Of a stretch of 64,000 bases of DNA, positions 1-13,074 are shown in pieces. The first letter of the stretch is position 1, and the number at the start of each line of letters is the position of its first letter. Below the pieces are notes generated by a model that worked only from the letters and a program-made list of their open reading frames with translations, was not told the DNA's origin and searched no databases. The stretch spans positions 379,580 to 443,579 of the forward strand of contig NW_025064913.1 of assembly GCF_019112545.1 (NCBI RefSeq), written 5' to 3'. Source of the stretch: Guyanagaster necrorhizus (taxonomy: Eukaryota; Basidiomycota; Agaricomycetes; Agaricales; Physalacriaceae). The position numbers and the translations under genes are program-made.

Positions 1-66
1 CTTTGGCACAATCATAACCACATCACTTGATTGATTTTCAATCTTGGTTCAAATCCAAGAGGATCC
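1..66 (+). repeat. tRNA-like sequence, cut by the window edge
   Basis: A perfect T-arm is visible: 5-bp stem CTTGG/CCAAG (43-47 with 55-59) around loop TTCAAAT. It is followed by AGGATCC, which would pair with a 5' acceptor strand lying mostly outside the window. An A-box-like TTTGGCACAATCATAA starts near base 2. The spacing is close to a full tRNA, but no convincing 5-bp anticodon stem is seen. It belongs to the same short family found near 40, 47-48 and 61.7 kb. A degenerate tRNA or a SINE head are both possible. Confidence 0.5.
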
Positions 67-234
67 ACTGATTGTTTGATGCAGTGGTTGTTTTTTCTAC
101 AAGCAGACAAATATAGAATTAAATGCATTTCAATTTTGCTTAGGATTGTGCACAAAACTTCAAGAAGGTAAGTTACCATTTTTTTTTACCAACCCCTAAG
201 GGGGAGGTGGTAATTTATCATTACTTACCTCAGT

Positions 235-700
235 CAATGAGTTGGAGGTCATGAATGAGATCAATAGATTTGAGGGATGAATGTCTGGACAAAAAACTCA
301 ACAACTTGTACAATAATGGTGCAGTAGTACTGAATGAGGATTGATTAGGTCTGGTGAAGCCAAGACAGGCAACAGGAGTTACTGACAAGCAAAGGAGGAG
401 GCAAAGCCTTGAAGCCTGGAATTGGCAGTCAGAAATGATTGCCAGTGAGAGAGCAGAGCTCATCTCATCTAGGGATGCAGGATGAAAGTGGAGTGAAGAA
501 GAGACACCTGGCACTGATGCCTCTCATGAATCAGCTTCAGCTGAGGCTCAGCACTGAGACAGAGATGGCACCAGCGATCCCCTTTCATGGACTCCATATC
601 TCCGTGTCGACAGAGATTGTAAAAACCTCGAGAGCCACGCAGAGGCCTGCGAAAACGCTCCCTACCCTTGGAATCCGCCTTTACAATGGACTTACCTATC
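235..700 (-). mobile_element. 5'-end fragment of a DIRS-type retroelement, inverted
   Basis: Read on minus, this stretch closely matches the start of the larger element at 13075-13545. It begins at the same shared CCATTGTAAAG and encodes the same candidate C2H2-type zinc finger (WCHLCLS, then HERH). Similarity stops after about base 235, where a GTAAGT-like sequence begins, so this copy is truncated or continues differently. A fragment in this orientation means two element 5' ends point away from each other across the desaturase pair. Confidence 0.65.
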
Positions 701-1479
701 ACGTGCAGAACCACATGACAAGTGCGATCCTTTTTTGTGTTCATGTTTTTTACAGTTTTTCTCTCTAAGTCATCAGTAAATGTGTGTACTTTGTAAATGG
801 AATATATATGCAGCTGTATGAATTATTACGCTTAACTTGCAGTCACATGACAGATAATGAAAAACACTCCGGCGAGGGGAGGTAACTTAGAGGTAATTAA
901 CCTCGGTGTATCGAAACCTAGACTTTGTGCGCTACCCTAGACCAATCTCCCTTCACCCCTTCCCACACCCCAAAAGTGCTAAATCTCAACCCCGGAGGTA
1001 CTCTGGCATAGAATATTTTAGTGATCATCATTGTCTGAGCTCGAATCAGAGAACTTCTGCTCGTGACTTTTATGTAGTTTGATGGTTATGGAATCTGCTA
1101 TATCTTTCAGGATAATTATTTTTGAAGGAATACCAGTGGTCCGTATAACCGAACGATCTCACAGGAACCCGAAACGCCCATGCCGTCCAGACCTGCCCGG
1201 AGCTCCCTCTTTCAAGGGCAACTTCCATATGCTCAACCCTGCTCGGGATTTCGCTTCCTCGGATCGTCACAAATTATTGTATAGCGCATAGGGACCATGG
1301 AACCGCGGATTTGTATTTTCAGTACCAGAAAGCCCCGATGAATTGTAGATCCTGCTCGAAAGCTAAGCCACGGAGGACCGTGAGGCTAGAACGGGATATC
1401 ATAAAAGACAGGTATTAGCATCTAATAGTAGGACGTGGTATAGTACGTAGGTTGTCAAATGAACTAGGGAGTAGAGCCG

Positions 1480-2879
1480 TTATATGAAGATTTTCGAAGG
1501 CCGAACGGCTTCAATAGCCAGAACTCTCGCGGCCTTGCCATCTCTATTTTTGTAGAACACGATATCGCCTTCGTCTTCAATGAAGCAACACTGTGTGAAC
1601 GTACGATAAAGCGCTCGGAAAGTGTTCTAAAATAGTCTCAGCAAAGGCTTCTCGACGGAACAGAGCGGGCTCACGGTGCTATCATAATTATACGCATCTC
1701 CCAAAAGTGGCCGAATAATCTTCGTCACTTCTGGTTGGTTGTAGAACGGTACTGTAGAGAAGAGATGATGTGCGACCTGCGAACAATGATCAGGAACAGA
1801 AAAGGTCTCTGATGGAATCGAACATACGTGATCATGGCTGACATTATGCAAAAATGTCCTTCCTACCCATCCAAGAAGCGGTCTGTCGACGGTCCCCAGC
1901 GCACCGCGTACAAAGCTCCATGTCTGAGAACGATAATGCGGCATTGTCGGGTCGGAGTGGTGGAGGTAAGTGAGCATGACGATCCAATGATTGGCGAGGA
2001 TATATGGAACGCCATACACCCGCCCTACATGAGCTAGGCTAGTCTGACTAGCCCACCACAAGAGGAGAGCAAGAGCGACACAAAGCCCGACATTCGAAGC
2101 GATGATTTGTCGGCGATGACGCGGTTTAAAGAGAGCCGAAGACGGTGAGAAATGCTACATGCGGCGTCAGAACGACTTGGAAGAAAAGCTAATATTGGAC
2201 AAACATTCGTTCCCGGGGGATATCGCGGATTTCCCATGGAGTCGGTGAGGAGATATATTTGCCATCCAATGGCCTGCATGATGAGCATGCGCGAAAGGAC
2301 GTACAGCGGCGCGTCCTCAAACACGTCGTGAGGGTCCAAGCCTTTCCGGCGACCTGGGAGTCCCTCCTCATCGCGTAGCAGACCGAGCCGCTCGTCCTCC
2401 TTCTCGTCCCAGAGACCGTACTCCGAGCGCGTTCGAGGTACGTAGTTCTCGTCTCGCTCGATGCTCATGGTAGCCTTGTGGTGATTCCGGTGAGTCTCCC
2501 TCCAAGAATAGTAGGGTGCTAATATGGCTGTGTGAAGGATATAGCCGACGATATGATTTACCCACGAGTATTGCGATATGGTCCCGTGCCCTGCCTCGTG
2601 TGCGAGACACCACCAGCCAGCAAGCACAATTCCTTGGCACCACCAATACGCTACCCAGAGGGGAAAACGAAGGACGGTAGGAGCAAGAGGGACGTATGGC
2701 GTCAAGCAGTACAAAAGGTATGTACAGAAGACATCCTGAAAGACGTAGGCCAACCCTTTTGTCGTTGATTTTCGGAAGAGATGCAGTGGGACAGCAACGT
2801 GCAGTTCTGATATGGTTATCGTCGGAGGAATGAAGGGGGTATTAGCACGTCGAATATATTCTGGGCTGTCAGAAAACAT
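1480..2879 (-). CDS. FAD2-like (delta-12 type) fatty acid desaturase, copy 1
   Basis: Membrane di-iron desaturase or acetylenase acting on fatty acyl chains, probably in the ER. The spliced model has exons 2879-2205, 2154-1828, 1776-1675 and 1626-1480, giving 416 aa; all introns are 48-51 bp and in phase 0. The three histidine boxes are visible: HEAGH (94-98), HRNHH (130-134) and HVAHH (334-338), and hydrophobic segments surround them. The motif SIERDENYVP after box two is the family signature. Intron 2 splits box three between HDH and VAHH, and it has no stop and is divisible by three. The C-terminal FIEDEGDIVFY matches copy 2. Length is usual for FAD2 proteins. Substrate and regiochemistry (delta-12, delta-15 or acetylenase) cannot be told from sequence. 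The start is the first ATG of the long exon; an extra upstream exon is not excluded. Confidence 0.92.
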
Positions 2880-5800
2880 ATCGAGTGACGACGGCAGAGG
2901 GTGAGGCCATAGTTGTGGAAGTATTTAAATCCATTAACGGGTGGTGATGGTCGGAAGCCAAGCAGCAAGTGATCGTACTCCAAATAGTTAGTTGCCCAAA
3001 AGGCATTCCGAGCGCCACGGAAGACCCCGGACACATAAAGCTGTGCTTTTCCCAGCGTTGAGAATCTAAGTTTGCCGTATGGTGCTTATTCACGCCAAGT
3101 CGGCCCTGTGATAATCCGGCTTGTCTATTCCGTAAAGCCTGAGTAACCGATTGTTTTTTTTTCCTTTCTCTTGATATTCAACAAGTGATGCAACTTACTC
3201 AGATTGATTCATAAGTTATCTTTATCGCATCAACTCTTCCAGTGGCGGCGGCGGCCCATACTCACCACCACTCGATCCAAGTGTCTTTCAATTCAACGAT
3301 CTCTGACGTAGCAATTACAGTTACATGGGCCTAATATGTATGTTGCTCAGCCATGGCGAGCGAGCGAAGAGAAGTCCCATTCATGCCCTGCAAGGGACTC
3401 ACTTCAAACTCAGTTCGGAGGCTTCCTGGAAAACAAAAAGGGAAAGAAATGATCGGATACGGTATGCTCCATCAAACATTAACACTCCCGCGGCGCTTCT
3501 CGCAATCCGACCTAACCAAGAAACCGCGACGTGGAAATTGAGGTACGAGACTTTAGATTGAAGGTGTCCTGGTATGCAGCTACACCGAACTGTATAGATT
3601 GAATATCACCATCCCGATACAAGGTACAAACATACTAATGGTTCGGATAGATCGGATTTGTTCAATTCGGAGCCCATAACATCCTCTCTCTCCGTATCAT
3701 GGGAGTGACGGCATCCTAATATCTGGGAAAGTGTCATTTGCCACAGAAATAATTCCAAAATATTCTTACCTACACTGCCACGTTTCAGGTACCCTTTTTT
3801 CCCTAGCGGGGGAAGGTGTCCGCGCAGGATGTTGATTGCTTCCTGGATTGACTGTCGCAGCAGTACACATACCGTCTTTCTTCAAGTCCCTCAGGAGACC
3901 GTTTAGACCATGACACGTATCCTTCCTTTCCCTGTTCCGAGGTAGGGAGGAACTCGTTCAGTTCGGGCCCTCAAGAGAATCGCAATTGCACGAAGCTTGG
4001 CTGTCATTGAACATCAAAAAGCTATCATTTTCTGCCCCGTCTGCCGACTACCGTGAACTTCTTCGTAGAAGTGTCTCCTGATGGGCTCGGGTTTCAAGGC
4101 TAGAGAGTAACGATGAAGGGATACCTTCAGGTTGGGGCCGAGATAGAATTGATCCAAAGGTACGATGGGTTGAACGACCACGCTGTACAAAAATCGGGGC
4201 ACAAAATTAGTGCTTCGTTCATATCATTACTTCTTAAAGCTGATCGTCTCGCTCGAAGGATAGTTTCCACAGAGGAATTCAGTACTACTCGCTTGTTCTT
4301 CAACCTTCTTATTTTGAATGAGGATTGTCATTATCGCGGTCCCTCCGAGCACAAGGTAGTTTTAATGTAGAAGTACTGTGACCGTACTATCTAGTCGACG
4401 CTGATTTATGAATAATACATGAGCAACTTTTCGGTACAGTGCAGCGTGTTGCGGTCCCCGGCATCTACTAAAAAGGCAACATTTCAGTAATTCGAACCAC
4501 TTCTGCCGACATCTGGTGCTAATCTATAAAATAGGCCTTTATGATCAGCTCTCCATGCCGCGAATCATTCACGAGTGGTGATTGTGGGAGAATCGATCTT
4601 ATTTGAGTTTCTGCCACTCTGATTGCTCAATTGCCACTCTTGTGCTACTTGGATGAAATGCATGTATCAGAAAACTGAACAGGAACCTTTCGAATCGACT
4701 CACTTGAAACCACGTCTCTATTCTTGTCAAATACATTTGTTATCCCCCAGTCACCGATCGATCGTGATCATACTAGTAAATGAGAAACGGAGGCTTAAAG
4801 TGAGGCACCGTGGAGAACACCTGGCGGGCCTCCACAATGTCCGCGGTGGTTTAGGGCTACCTGGTACCTATAACATAAATCAGAAAGCTTTATAAAGACC
4901 ACGGGAAAAAAATATTGACGTTCACAGAAGGTCAACTGCATTGAACAGTCTTCGAAAATGGAACGGGATGCCCTCGGACTCGATAGCTACTTATTCGCAT
5001 GTAACATCTCTACAAAGCATCGTAACATCAGGGTGAAACAGATTTCGCACAGCCCGTTAACCATTTCAAAGCATGACTTGCTGCTCGGTCTGACAGCCAG
5101 CGGAAAAAGAAGGAAGTTGATCGAGCAGTGATCATAGCGATCACGATCAGGAGCCACTTGCCAGCGTCAGGAACCCCTCCAGCAGCTCAACGCGCGTATA
5201 TAATAACGTGATCGTGCTTGAACATAGAATATCGTTGCAGAACACGAGTGAAGAAGAATATCGGAAAGGGTGAGTTTTTCTCAGTTAGATCATTCCGGCA
5301 TCAAAGTCATCAGGTAGACGTACCGTGCGGAGCACTGTGATTGAAAGCACAGCATCAGAGTGACTATTTGTTAAAATGATACACATGACATACAGCCTTG
5401 TCGTTCAGACAGTCGCCCTGTAAAACCAACGTCCAAGGTAAGTTAGTTTTAGCGTGGCAGGTGTTCTCGATGATCAGAACAGAGAAGAAGCGAAGGATGA
5501 AAAATAAATACTGAGATGACGCACGTGCAACCGATATCTCTAAAGAAACTGATGTAGACCCCCCGACAGTGATAAGAATCGCGGTTCCAAGACTGGTAAG
5601 ATGTGCCCTTATGATACCGATCAATGCTTCACACGAGGTTTTCAGCCGGCACGATCGTTGTGGAATCAGAATTCTGTCCGTCGCGGGAGATGCAACCCTT
5701 AGAACTGACTAGGCATAACGACAGTCAGGACCTCGAGATGAACTCAGCTGACAAGAACAATACAGAATGTCAGAAAAAGACTGCAGACCAGAAGCCTAGG

Positions 5801-8800
5801 GTTTTACAGTTAGATACCAGGTTTGCAACTCCTAATTTCCCTTTTAAGCTTAGCCGTCTTAGAAAGGAAAAGAAGTCCACTTTTCTATAGTTTGATGCGT
5901 CTGCGTTCGGAATGTTTGCGGATAAGGAAATGAGCAAAATGCGTACACACTCGCGGTATGAGCATACTATGCTCTCGAATCAACACATGATGATACTAGA
6001 ACAAGGCTAGATATAACTAGAAGTGATTCTACGACCAGTCGGACTACTAGCCGGGGAGCGAGGGAAGAGATCAACGTACCATCTCGAGTGTAATCACGGT
6101 TCATGGACCACACCGATGATAGAAACTAGTATGACAGTACTTGCAGAAATTCATTAGTCTTCGACACGTTTTTCCAGGCGGTAAATCGGGCAATCGATTA
6201 TAGGTTTGGTTGGTCCATGCGGATTGATGGTAAAGATTGGCACAGGTTCCACCATCTTGTACACGTACAAAAATATCAGATAAGGCTTTCTCGTCACAGA
6301 AGAATCTGCTGAAAGAAGGGTGTTCATCGATATAACTGGCGCTCGCTTGCCTGCATGAAACCATTACCCCAAAACCTGAAGAAAGGGGGATCTCGGGAGC
6401 CGAAAAACCAGAGTTGAAAACAAAGGTCCGAAGAGACCTCCTTGACATTTTGAGGCTTGTTAAAGTTCTAGGATGAACGGCGCCTGGTATGTTGCGAGGA
6501 ATGACCGCGCCCGCTTCAGGACATGACAGAAAGAAAAATGCCCGCGGGCGGAAACGGACCGTTCAGGCGGAGCGGAACCGGACTCCGAAGTCATCACTCA
6601 GTGCGACTTCGTTCCTTGTCTTCGAACTTCCAACAACGCCAATCTCGCGTTCCGTCGACCTCGAAGGTATTCGGAGTGCGTAGATTCCTCTTGGCGCTCC
6701 AGAGCTTTACGTTCGTCTTATCCTTGATCCCTCCCTGCTATTTTGGATAACAGCATGGTCATGGGAGCGGAAGTTGCCAAGTCTGTTTTCCGGGATTTTG
6801 ATATCGTTTCAATGCTTGGTTATTCTTAGAAAGGTACGAGAGAAACTTCAAAGCGACGGTAGACGAGATGGGGCCGGTATGTTCATTGCTAGCACCCATT
6901 GCTTACCGTGTAATCGGAATATACGGTTCTCGGACGAAGGATGTAAGCGCTCATGGCGACTTACAGTTCCGTGTCGGAGCGGAACCGCATATTGATCGCG
7001 TCAGTGATGGGGACAATTAAAGACCTAACGAGAAGGAGAAATTATAGCTTTGGGTTGGCATCTCTGTAGTCTAGTTCTAATCAGCTGACTCGGTGGCTCG
7101 GGTCTCTTTACAGATGACGAACATCCAACTCGATTTATTTTACCAGTGCGCCGACTTCGTTCCGTGACAGGAGGCTCCTTTTCACGTATAATGTGGCCGA
7201 ATTTTTTCCATCGTTTTCCCCGGACCTTGGACGTCATACGCCCTTTTCATGGCGGTAAGTGTACCTGGACATGATCTTGCACTCCGAACACTTCGTGAAC
7301 TGTCACCCCTGATGATCACTTCAAGATTACCATTTCTTACTCAAACTGTCATTCAAACTGCTATTAGGTTCCGTGATTCACGTTGGTACGCAAGGTCCCC
7401 ACTGGCTCAATCTTAAGACGTTCACGGAGGGTGCATGCCAAGTAGTGACAAATTGTACTGCCCCCCATTCAGTCCGGTCATAGGACCTCGCATTCAGTTA
7501 ATGTTCCACATTAATCTTGATAACGTTTGGGCAAAAGGCTATCTTTTTCGCCTCAAGCGGAATATCGGTCAACACTCTATACGCGCTATTCTCCGCCATC
7601 ACTTTCATTTCATTGACTTCAGTTGACCATATGTCCAGATCCGCTCGCCATCTCACAAACCATACGACATTAAAGATTTCTCTGATCCAAGATTTTTGAC
7701 CTCGACGGCCCATGCATATCGGTGTAGAAGAAGAAGTTTAAACGAACAATCGCTTCCGTCAAGGTCTTATTTGGGAGATCATCGTTATTACTGATTCTTC
7801 CATGTCGCGTCTAACAGGCGGGAACCTCGTGCCGCAGTGCGGCATTTGTGGCGGTGAAAGATTGAGGGTGCTAACGTTAAGGATACGATTTCCACAAGGT
7901 CAAGTAGGCACAATATCTGCCCAGGATCTCAGGACCTCCGGGCAGTCTTCAATTTCGACGCAATGTTACTCCCACTGTTTTAGTCTCGTTACTGAAGTCA
8001 GGATGTGAGCGCCCGTGACTGTCTGCTACAGCCTATAGATGCCCCGCGGTATTGATTCGGCACAGGGTCCATCCGGGTATACAAGGTGGAGCTATTTAGT
8101 GACCCTTTCTGTAGACCTTCCAAGCGAGAACATATTTAATATATTTTGTCGGGTATCGCATGCACAACGGCGGCGCCACTAATTCCCAGTCCCTGAGCAA
8201 GCGCTGGGTAATGCAACTAGTTTTAGTTCTGCGATTCAGTACTAATCTACACAGGCTCAGTCAGGGCCCCGCAAACGTCGATCGTCTAGGCGACCCTTGA
8301 AAAGAGTTTCAGGAGAGTCAATAAAAACCGCGCGCACATGGTTTTAGCGCTTTCCAGAGCCGCAATGAATACTTTTGGAGGCAAGATATTGGGCCGTTTC
8401 ATTTCATCATCGTGTTGTTTCTTCTCTCTCATAATCCATCAAGTGGAATTCATTTGCCGCCAGCTTAGTTATAGTGCGTGGCGACACATTAAAAGAATCG
8501 GCGCCACCATACATGTACGTTGTCCATACCTTTTTATGATTTATTTCAGCTTTAACTGTTCTCAAGCAGTGAAGATCAGCACAACATAGCCGCGGGTCTA
8601 CGACCCCACACTGACGAACAGGAAAGATTCACAGAGTGGGTATAAAAGCCCTGTTCATCAAAGGCGAAGAGTGAGCGAATAGACAGTCCACATATAGCGT
8701 TCGCTATACAAGGACCACTGGTTTCCAGATACTTATTCCATTCCATGGGCCTTCACGGTGGATCCATCACTCTAAATCATATCCTTCCCGGGGAAACCGC

Positions 8801-9138
8801 TCTTTTGAAACATGAAAAGACCGCGGGCGCCCAGAGCAGTTTGGGGCGGGCAGTCGGTGATTTTGAGAAAACGGCCGCAATAGTGTGCTATGGTCATCAG
8901 AGTGAGTAAATTCTGATAAGATAACGGAGGCCTACTAACCGATCAGGCCGGAGACCCCAGCTACCGCTGCCTTTGAAAAATTCCTCATGCCCATCAGATT
9001 GTTCAAACTGGATCAATTTCTGTCTAATTCTACCTCGGAAGATTTTGTTTGCGATCTGACCAATATGATCTCACTTCTACCTCTTCCCCATATATCTCAT
9101 GACATCTCTGAATAAAAAGAGTTCCTCTTCTAACCAAC
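2880..9138. other. gene-poor interval of about 6.3 kb
   Basis: No protein family is recognised on either strand. The longest open stretches (for example 6101-6448 minus, 115 aa, and 7498-7713 minus, 71 aa) have no motif I know and no convincing exon partners. Isolated CT-rich and AT-rich stretches occur, but no terminal repeats were found. It probably holds the upstream region of each desaturase at its two ends; the genes are transcribed away from each other. Confidence 0.5.
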
Positions 9139-10617
9139 ATGTACACATTCCCTCCTTTCGACATGGATTCCCCCAAGCCAGTAGCGTCAAAGCTTGACTC
9201 TGAACATCTCAAGTCAGAGCTCCCCGTCTTCACGCCCCTTCCATATACCCTATCGCAAATACGGGACGCCATTCCATCTAAATTTTTCATCATATCAACT
9301 TCGCGCGCTCTAACAACCCTGGCACGTGATATATTCATGGCCGCATTCTTCTTCGTCCTTGCTCTTTACATCCCCTCTATCCAGCTCTCATACCCATTTC
9401 AAGTTTACAACCCCCTCGTACGCGCTGCTGCATGGGTCGGGTACTGGTGGTTTCAAGGTCTCACACTTACCGGAATATGGGTGCTCGGACACGAATGCGG
9501 CCACGGCGCGTTCAGTCCCTACACGTGGTTGAACGACAGCCTCGGATTCATCCTTCACAGCTTCCTCTGGACCCCCTACTTCAGTTGGAAGATCGGCCAT
9601 CATAGACATCATATGACCCATGCCAGCATGGAGCGCGATGAGGTATACGTTCCCAAGACACGCGCGATTTTAGGGATACCTTCAAAGGAGTTAGAAGAGG
9701 AGCATGGTATTGATTGGGAGGATTACTTCGGCGACACGCCTATTTGGACGCTAATGATGCTCATCCGGCAACAGCTGCTCGCATTTCCGGCGTATCTGAG
9801 TAAGTTATCGGGTATCTTTCTTCCTCTGCTGCAACGCTAAGTTTGTGCACCCCCAGTGTTTAACGTATCGGGTCAACCACACTATCCACCAAATACGAAC
9901 CATTTCTCACCCTCCTCTGTAATCTTCACGCCAGATCAGCGGAACGCTGTTATTCTCTCTAACATTGGCATTGGGACTATGATTGTCCTCTTCACCGCTG
10001 CTGTGCGTCAATGGGGATGGTGGAACGTCATGGCGCTCTATGGTATACCGTGGTTTGAAGTCAGTCATTGGTGTACGTGCCCGCTTCTCTATATTTTCAC
10101 GTTCAGCTGTTAATTCTTTGCTCTAGTTATCATGATAACTTACCTCCATCACACTGACCCCACCCTACCGCACTATCGCGCTACAAAGTGGACCTTTTCT
10201 CGCGGTGCTGCTGCGACCATCGACCGACCATTCCTCGGGTGGATGGGTAGATGGTTTCTACACGATGTCGCGCACTATCATGTCGTACATCACGTACGTG
10301 TTCTTCTCCTGTCTGTATTAATCCGTCCTAACACCTCTGACATCGATAGTTCTTCCCCAAAATGCCCTTCTACCATGGACCCGAAGCTACACAGCATCTC
10401 AAGGCATTCTTAGGACCGCACTATCGTTCGTCAGACGAGCCCGTGTTTCAAGCACTATGGAAAAGCTATAACGACTGCCAGTTCGTTGAAGATGAAGGTA
10501 AGCCATAAGCCGGAACCGATTTTTTGATTCTACTAATCATGCATCTAAACAGGCGATGTCCTTTTTTATAGAGATAAACAGGGCCGTGCTGTCGTTAGGG
10601 CCGAGGACGAAATGTAG
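9139..10617 (+). CDS. FAD2-like (delta-12 type) fatty acid desaturase, copy 2
   Basis: Paralogue of the desaturase at 1480-2879 and transcribed away from it. Exons are 9139-9799, 9857-10072, 10127-10293, 10350-10497 and 10553-10617, giving 418 aa with consistent phases. The histidine boxes are HECGH (118-122), HHRHH (154-158) and HVVHH (344-348), with the FAD2 motif SMERDEVYVP after box two. Box three is followed directly by an intron and then FFPKMPFYHGPEAT, a typical desaturase continuation. Hydrophobic segments near residues 60-115 and 235-290 fit four membrane passes. The last intron has a good branch site, CTAAT. The N-terminus MYTFPPFDMDS is the first ATG of the open frame. None of the four intron positions coincides with the three of copy 1. 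Product specificity is unknown. Confidence 0.94.
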
Positions 10618-11099
10618 GCTGAAGCAGCTGTACTCCCCAGAGTTCATGGAATATGTCGAAGCGCGCTCGATGGCGTTTTAGTCGGAGCGAAAGCAGACAC
10701 ACAAAAGGCTATATTGTAATAGATTACGATAATTAAATAGCGGCGTCATGATTCAGGAATAGAATACTGCAGCAGCAGCTCGAGTTTGACGCCAGTTTTA
10801 TATCTCGCTGAAGTTCGGGTACCTCTTGAGCTTTTCATGTTTTCCAGAACATGTTTAGGCGAGTCTCTCCCTTGTCGAGACGAATGACTCCAGTCATTAT
10901 AGACGTCCGCCTTTCGCCATCAGCACCATCCTAATAACACCATGTTTGGTACAAGTAGTGAGGGCCGCTCTGCGCATTCGGAAGGCTAGCTCTTCTAAGA
11001 AAGCACACGTTAGCCTTTGCAAGTGAAGAAAGAAATTCGTTTACTTTGGCTATAGTGAGCGGAAGCCCGTAGTGTCAGAAGGAGGAGGTTCAATTACAC
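10618..11099. other. intergenic stretch
   Basis: This is the 3' flank of the second desaturase. No open reading frame or RNA is recognisable. AT-rich sequence just after the stop (around 10715-10740, with ATTAAATAG) could hold the polyadenylation signals. Confidence 0.4.
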
Positions 11100-12575
11100 A
11101 AGGACGCTCTGCTCCGTGGTCAAATCCAAGTCCAAGGCATATTCGATTAAGGGATTATCCCCCGCTAATGTTTCATAACAACTCACAAGAAAACACTGGG
11201 GATGGATTGCACACATATGTAGTCCAAAATGGTCTCAAGGCCCAACACGTGCCAGTCGCACATAGAACCTGCATTAAAACGACAATGCGCCGAAAACCGT
11301 TGTCAAACAACTTGAAGAGGGGAAAGACAACCCTCTCCTATCCATTCATCCAAGCACTCTACCACAGCATCTTCAGGCATCTCCTCACCGTTCCTGATAC
11401 CCAGGTAACGAATTTTAGCGACTTTGCATCAGCCGAAGCCGGTTATTCTCGAACGCAGCATGGCGATCAACGCGTCGGACCAACCAACCACCATGCTTTG
11501 GTAAGATCGACGGCGAAGACAGACTTTGTAGGACCCCGTTCGTGATCAGCGGCGTCGAAGAAGGATCTTCTGATTCAGAGATTTTTAAGAGACCGGAGGG
11601 GCGAAATGGCTTGAAGAACCAGCACGAGCTGGGTTGGAACCATTACAGATTTCTGGCACGTGACCAACTCGAAACATTCTAGTGGGACACTTTGATCTAT
11701 GAAGTATGGAAACCAGATCGGCCCCCCCAATCTTCGTCGTCGAATTCAGGATCAGAGTGCATCCAAATCTTCAGAGACACCAAGAAGGGAAGTATGAGGT
11801 CGTCGAACATGTATAAATTGGTTGGCCAGAGGACTAGGTGAAGCGACGTTAGGTATATCGGTTTGGAAATCGCCGCTGATCATGAGATGCAAGAAAGAGC
11901 GGAGAAGTGGTCAATACGGATTGGATCTCTGGAAGCGTCGGTGCCGCCGCTCATTATTGCCCAATCAAACGGACAGTTGGAACAACCTCCACCAAATCCG
12001 AGCGTCTTAATCTGTGCCCATAGAGCAGGATCATATCGATAACCCTCGTCTTCTCCCGTCACGTTCGCAGCGACACGTAAGGGCCCTTTAACAGAGCATT
12101 TGCTGTACAGGTACACCAACGCCGTGTTGATGTCGGGAGAACATCCCTCTCCCACATATATATTTCTCCATACTGACGGCTCTGAAAGTGCAATGTTTTG
12201 CGACCGGGAACAAACGAGAGATATGCTGAGAGTCATCGTAAAATAACGGGTCAGCTACTGAGGATGCTACTTCTTTGAAGATGAGAAGGAGAATTTCAGT
12301 GGGGAATCGTCGACTGGGGAGGGCGTATTAAGGTAGCAGCGATATCCGGATATGTATTTTTTGACTTGGGCCTCCTGACTTTCTAGCCTCTGCAGGGTGG
12401 CACGTATCCGAGCGAGCTCCGTTTGGTAGCGTACGAGGTCACATTCTGCAGCGAGAATTCTCTGAGGAATTTGACAAGCTTCTGCGCTTGTAGGCGAGAT
12501 ATGGGCGCGGATATTTTTCCAGATGTGAGGTGGAAGCTCATATCCAGATGCTAAAAACATGTTATTACACTGCAA
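11100..12575 (-). pseudogene. decayed F-box/LRR-type gene
   Basis: The minus strand starts with a coiled stretch (LARIRATLQRLESQEAQV, near 12430-12380) and then GYRCYLN, the usual lead-in to an F-box in mushroom F-box proteins. The expected LPSRRFPTEILLLIF follows, but in another frame. A second shift leads to ISLVCSRSQNIALSEPSVW, the end of an F-box. About 700 bp further on, the C-terminal part (LIAMLRSRITG, then IRNGEEMPEDAVVECLDEW) is interrupted by stops. At least two frameshifts and several stops indicate a pseudogene. F-box proteins normally recruit substrates to SCF ubiquitin ligases. Confidence 0.6.
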
Positions 12576-13074
12576 GCAGAGAGGCGTTGCTGCTCCAATA
12601 CTGAATGGTGCACTATGGCACTAAATAACCGGCCACTAGACCTATCATCATAAGCTCAACGTCATACTCTTTCTCCATCTTCGTCAAGTGATACCGGACT
12701 CTGCCTTTGTGATGAGACGATGGTAGTGTTCGGAAACGAGCCTTCTCTTGGTAAAGCCAAGGGTGCTCGGGAATGTCGGCCCGGTACAGCCGGAGGGTGG
12801 TTGGTTCACCTTGGAAGGCCTAAAAAAAAAATTTATGAGAATCCCTATTATTCCTTGTACAGGGACTGACCATGATTAAGTTCCATCTATCCTGTTTGTG
12901 TAGGAGTCAAGTGCCCAAGTATGACACCTGCTGAGTTCAGAGGCATTGAGGTCATGATGTGAAGGGGAGATTGCAATGAAACTGCCGGAAAGGGCCATAT
13001 GGCTTAGTCATGAAATTGATATCATATATTGCATTATTGTCTATCACGTGGTTGCATGGGTACCTCTTCGATGT

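Noticed and set aside
2816..3093. Minus-strand frames upstream of desaturase copy 1 as an N-terminal exon
   Set aside because: No in-phase donor/acceptor pair joins them, and the 2879 start already gives a normal-length protein.
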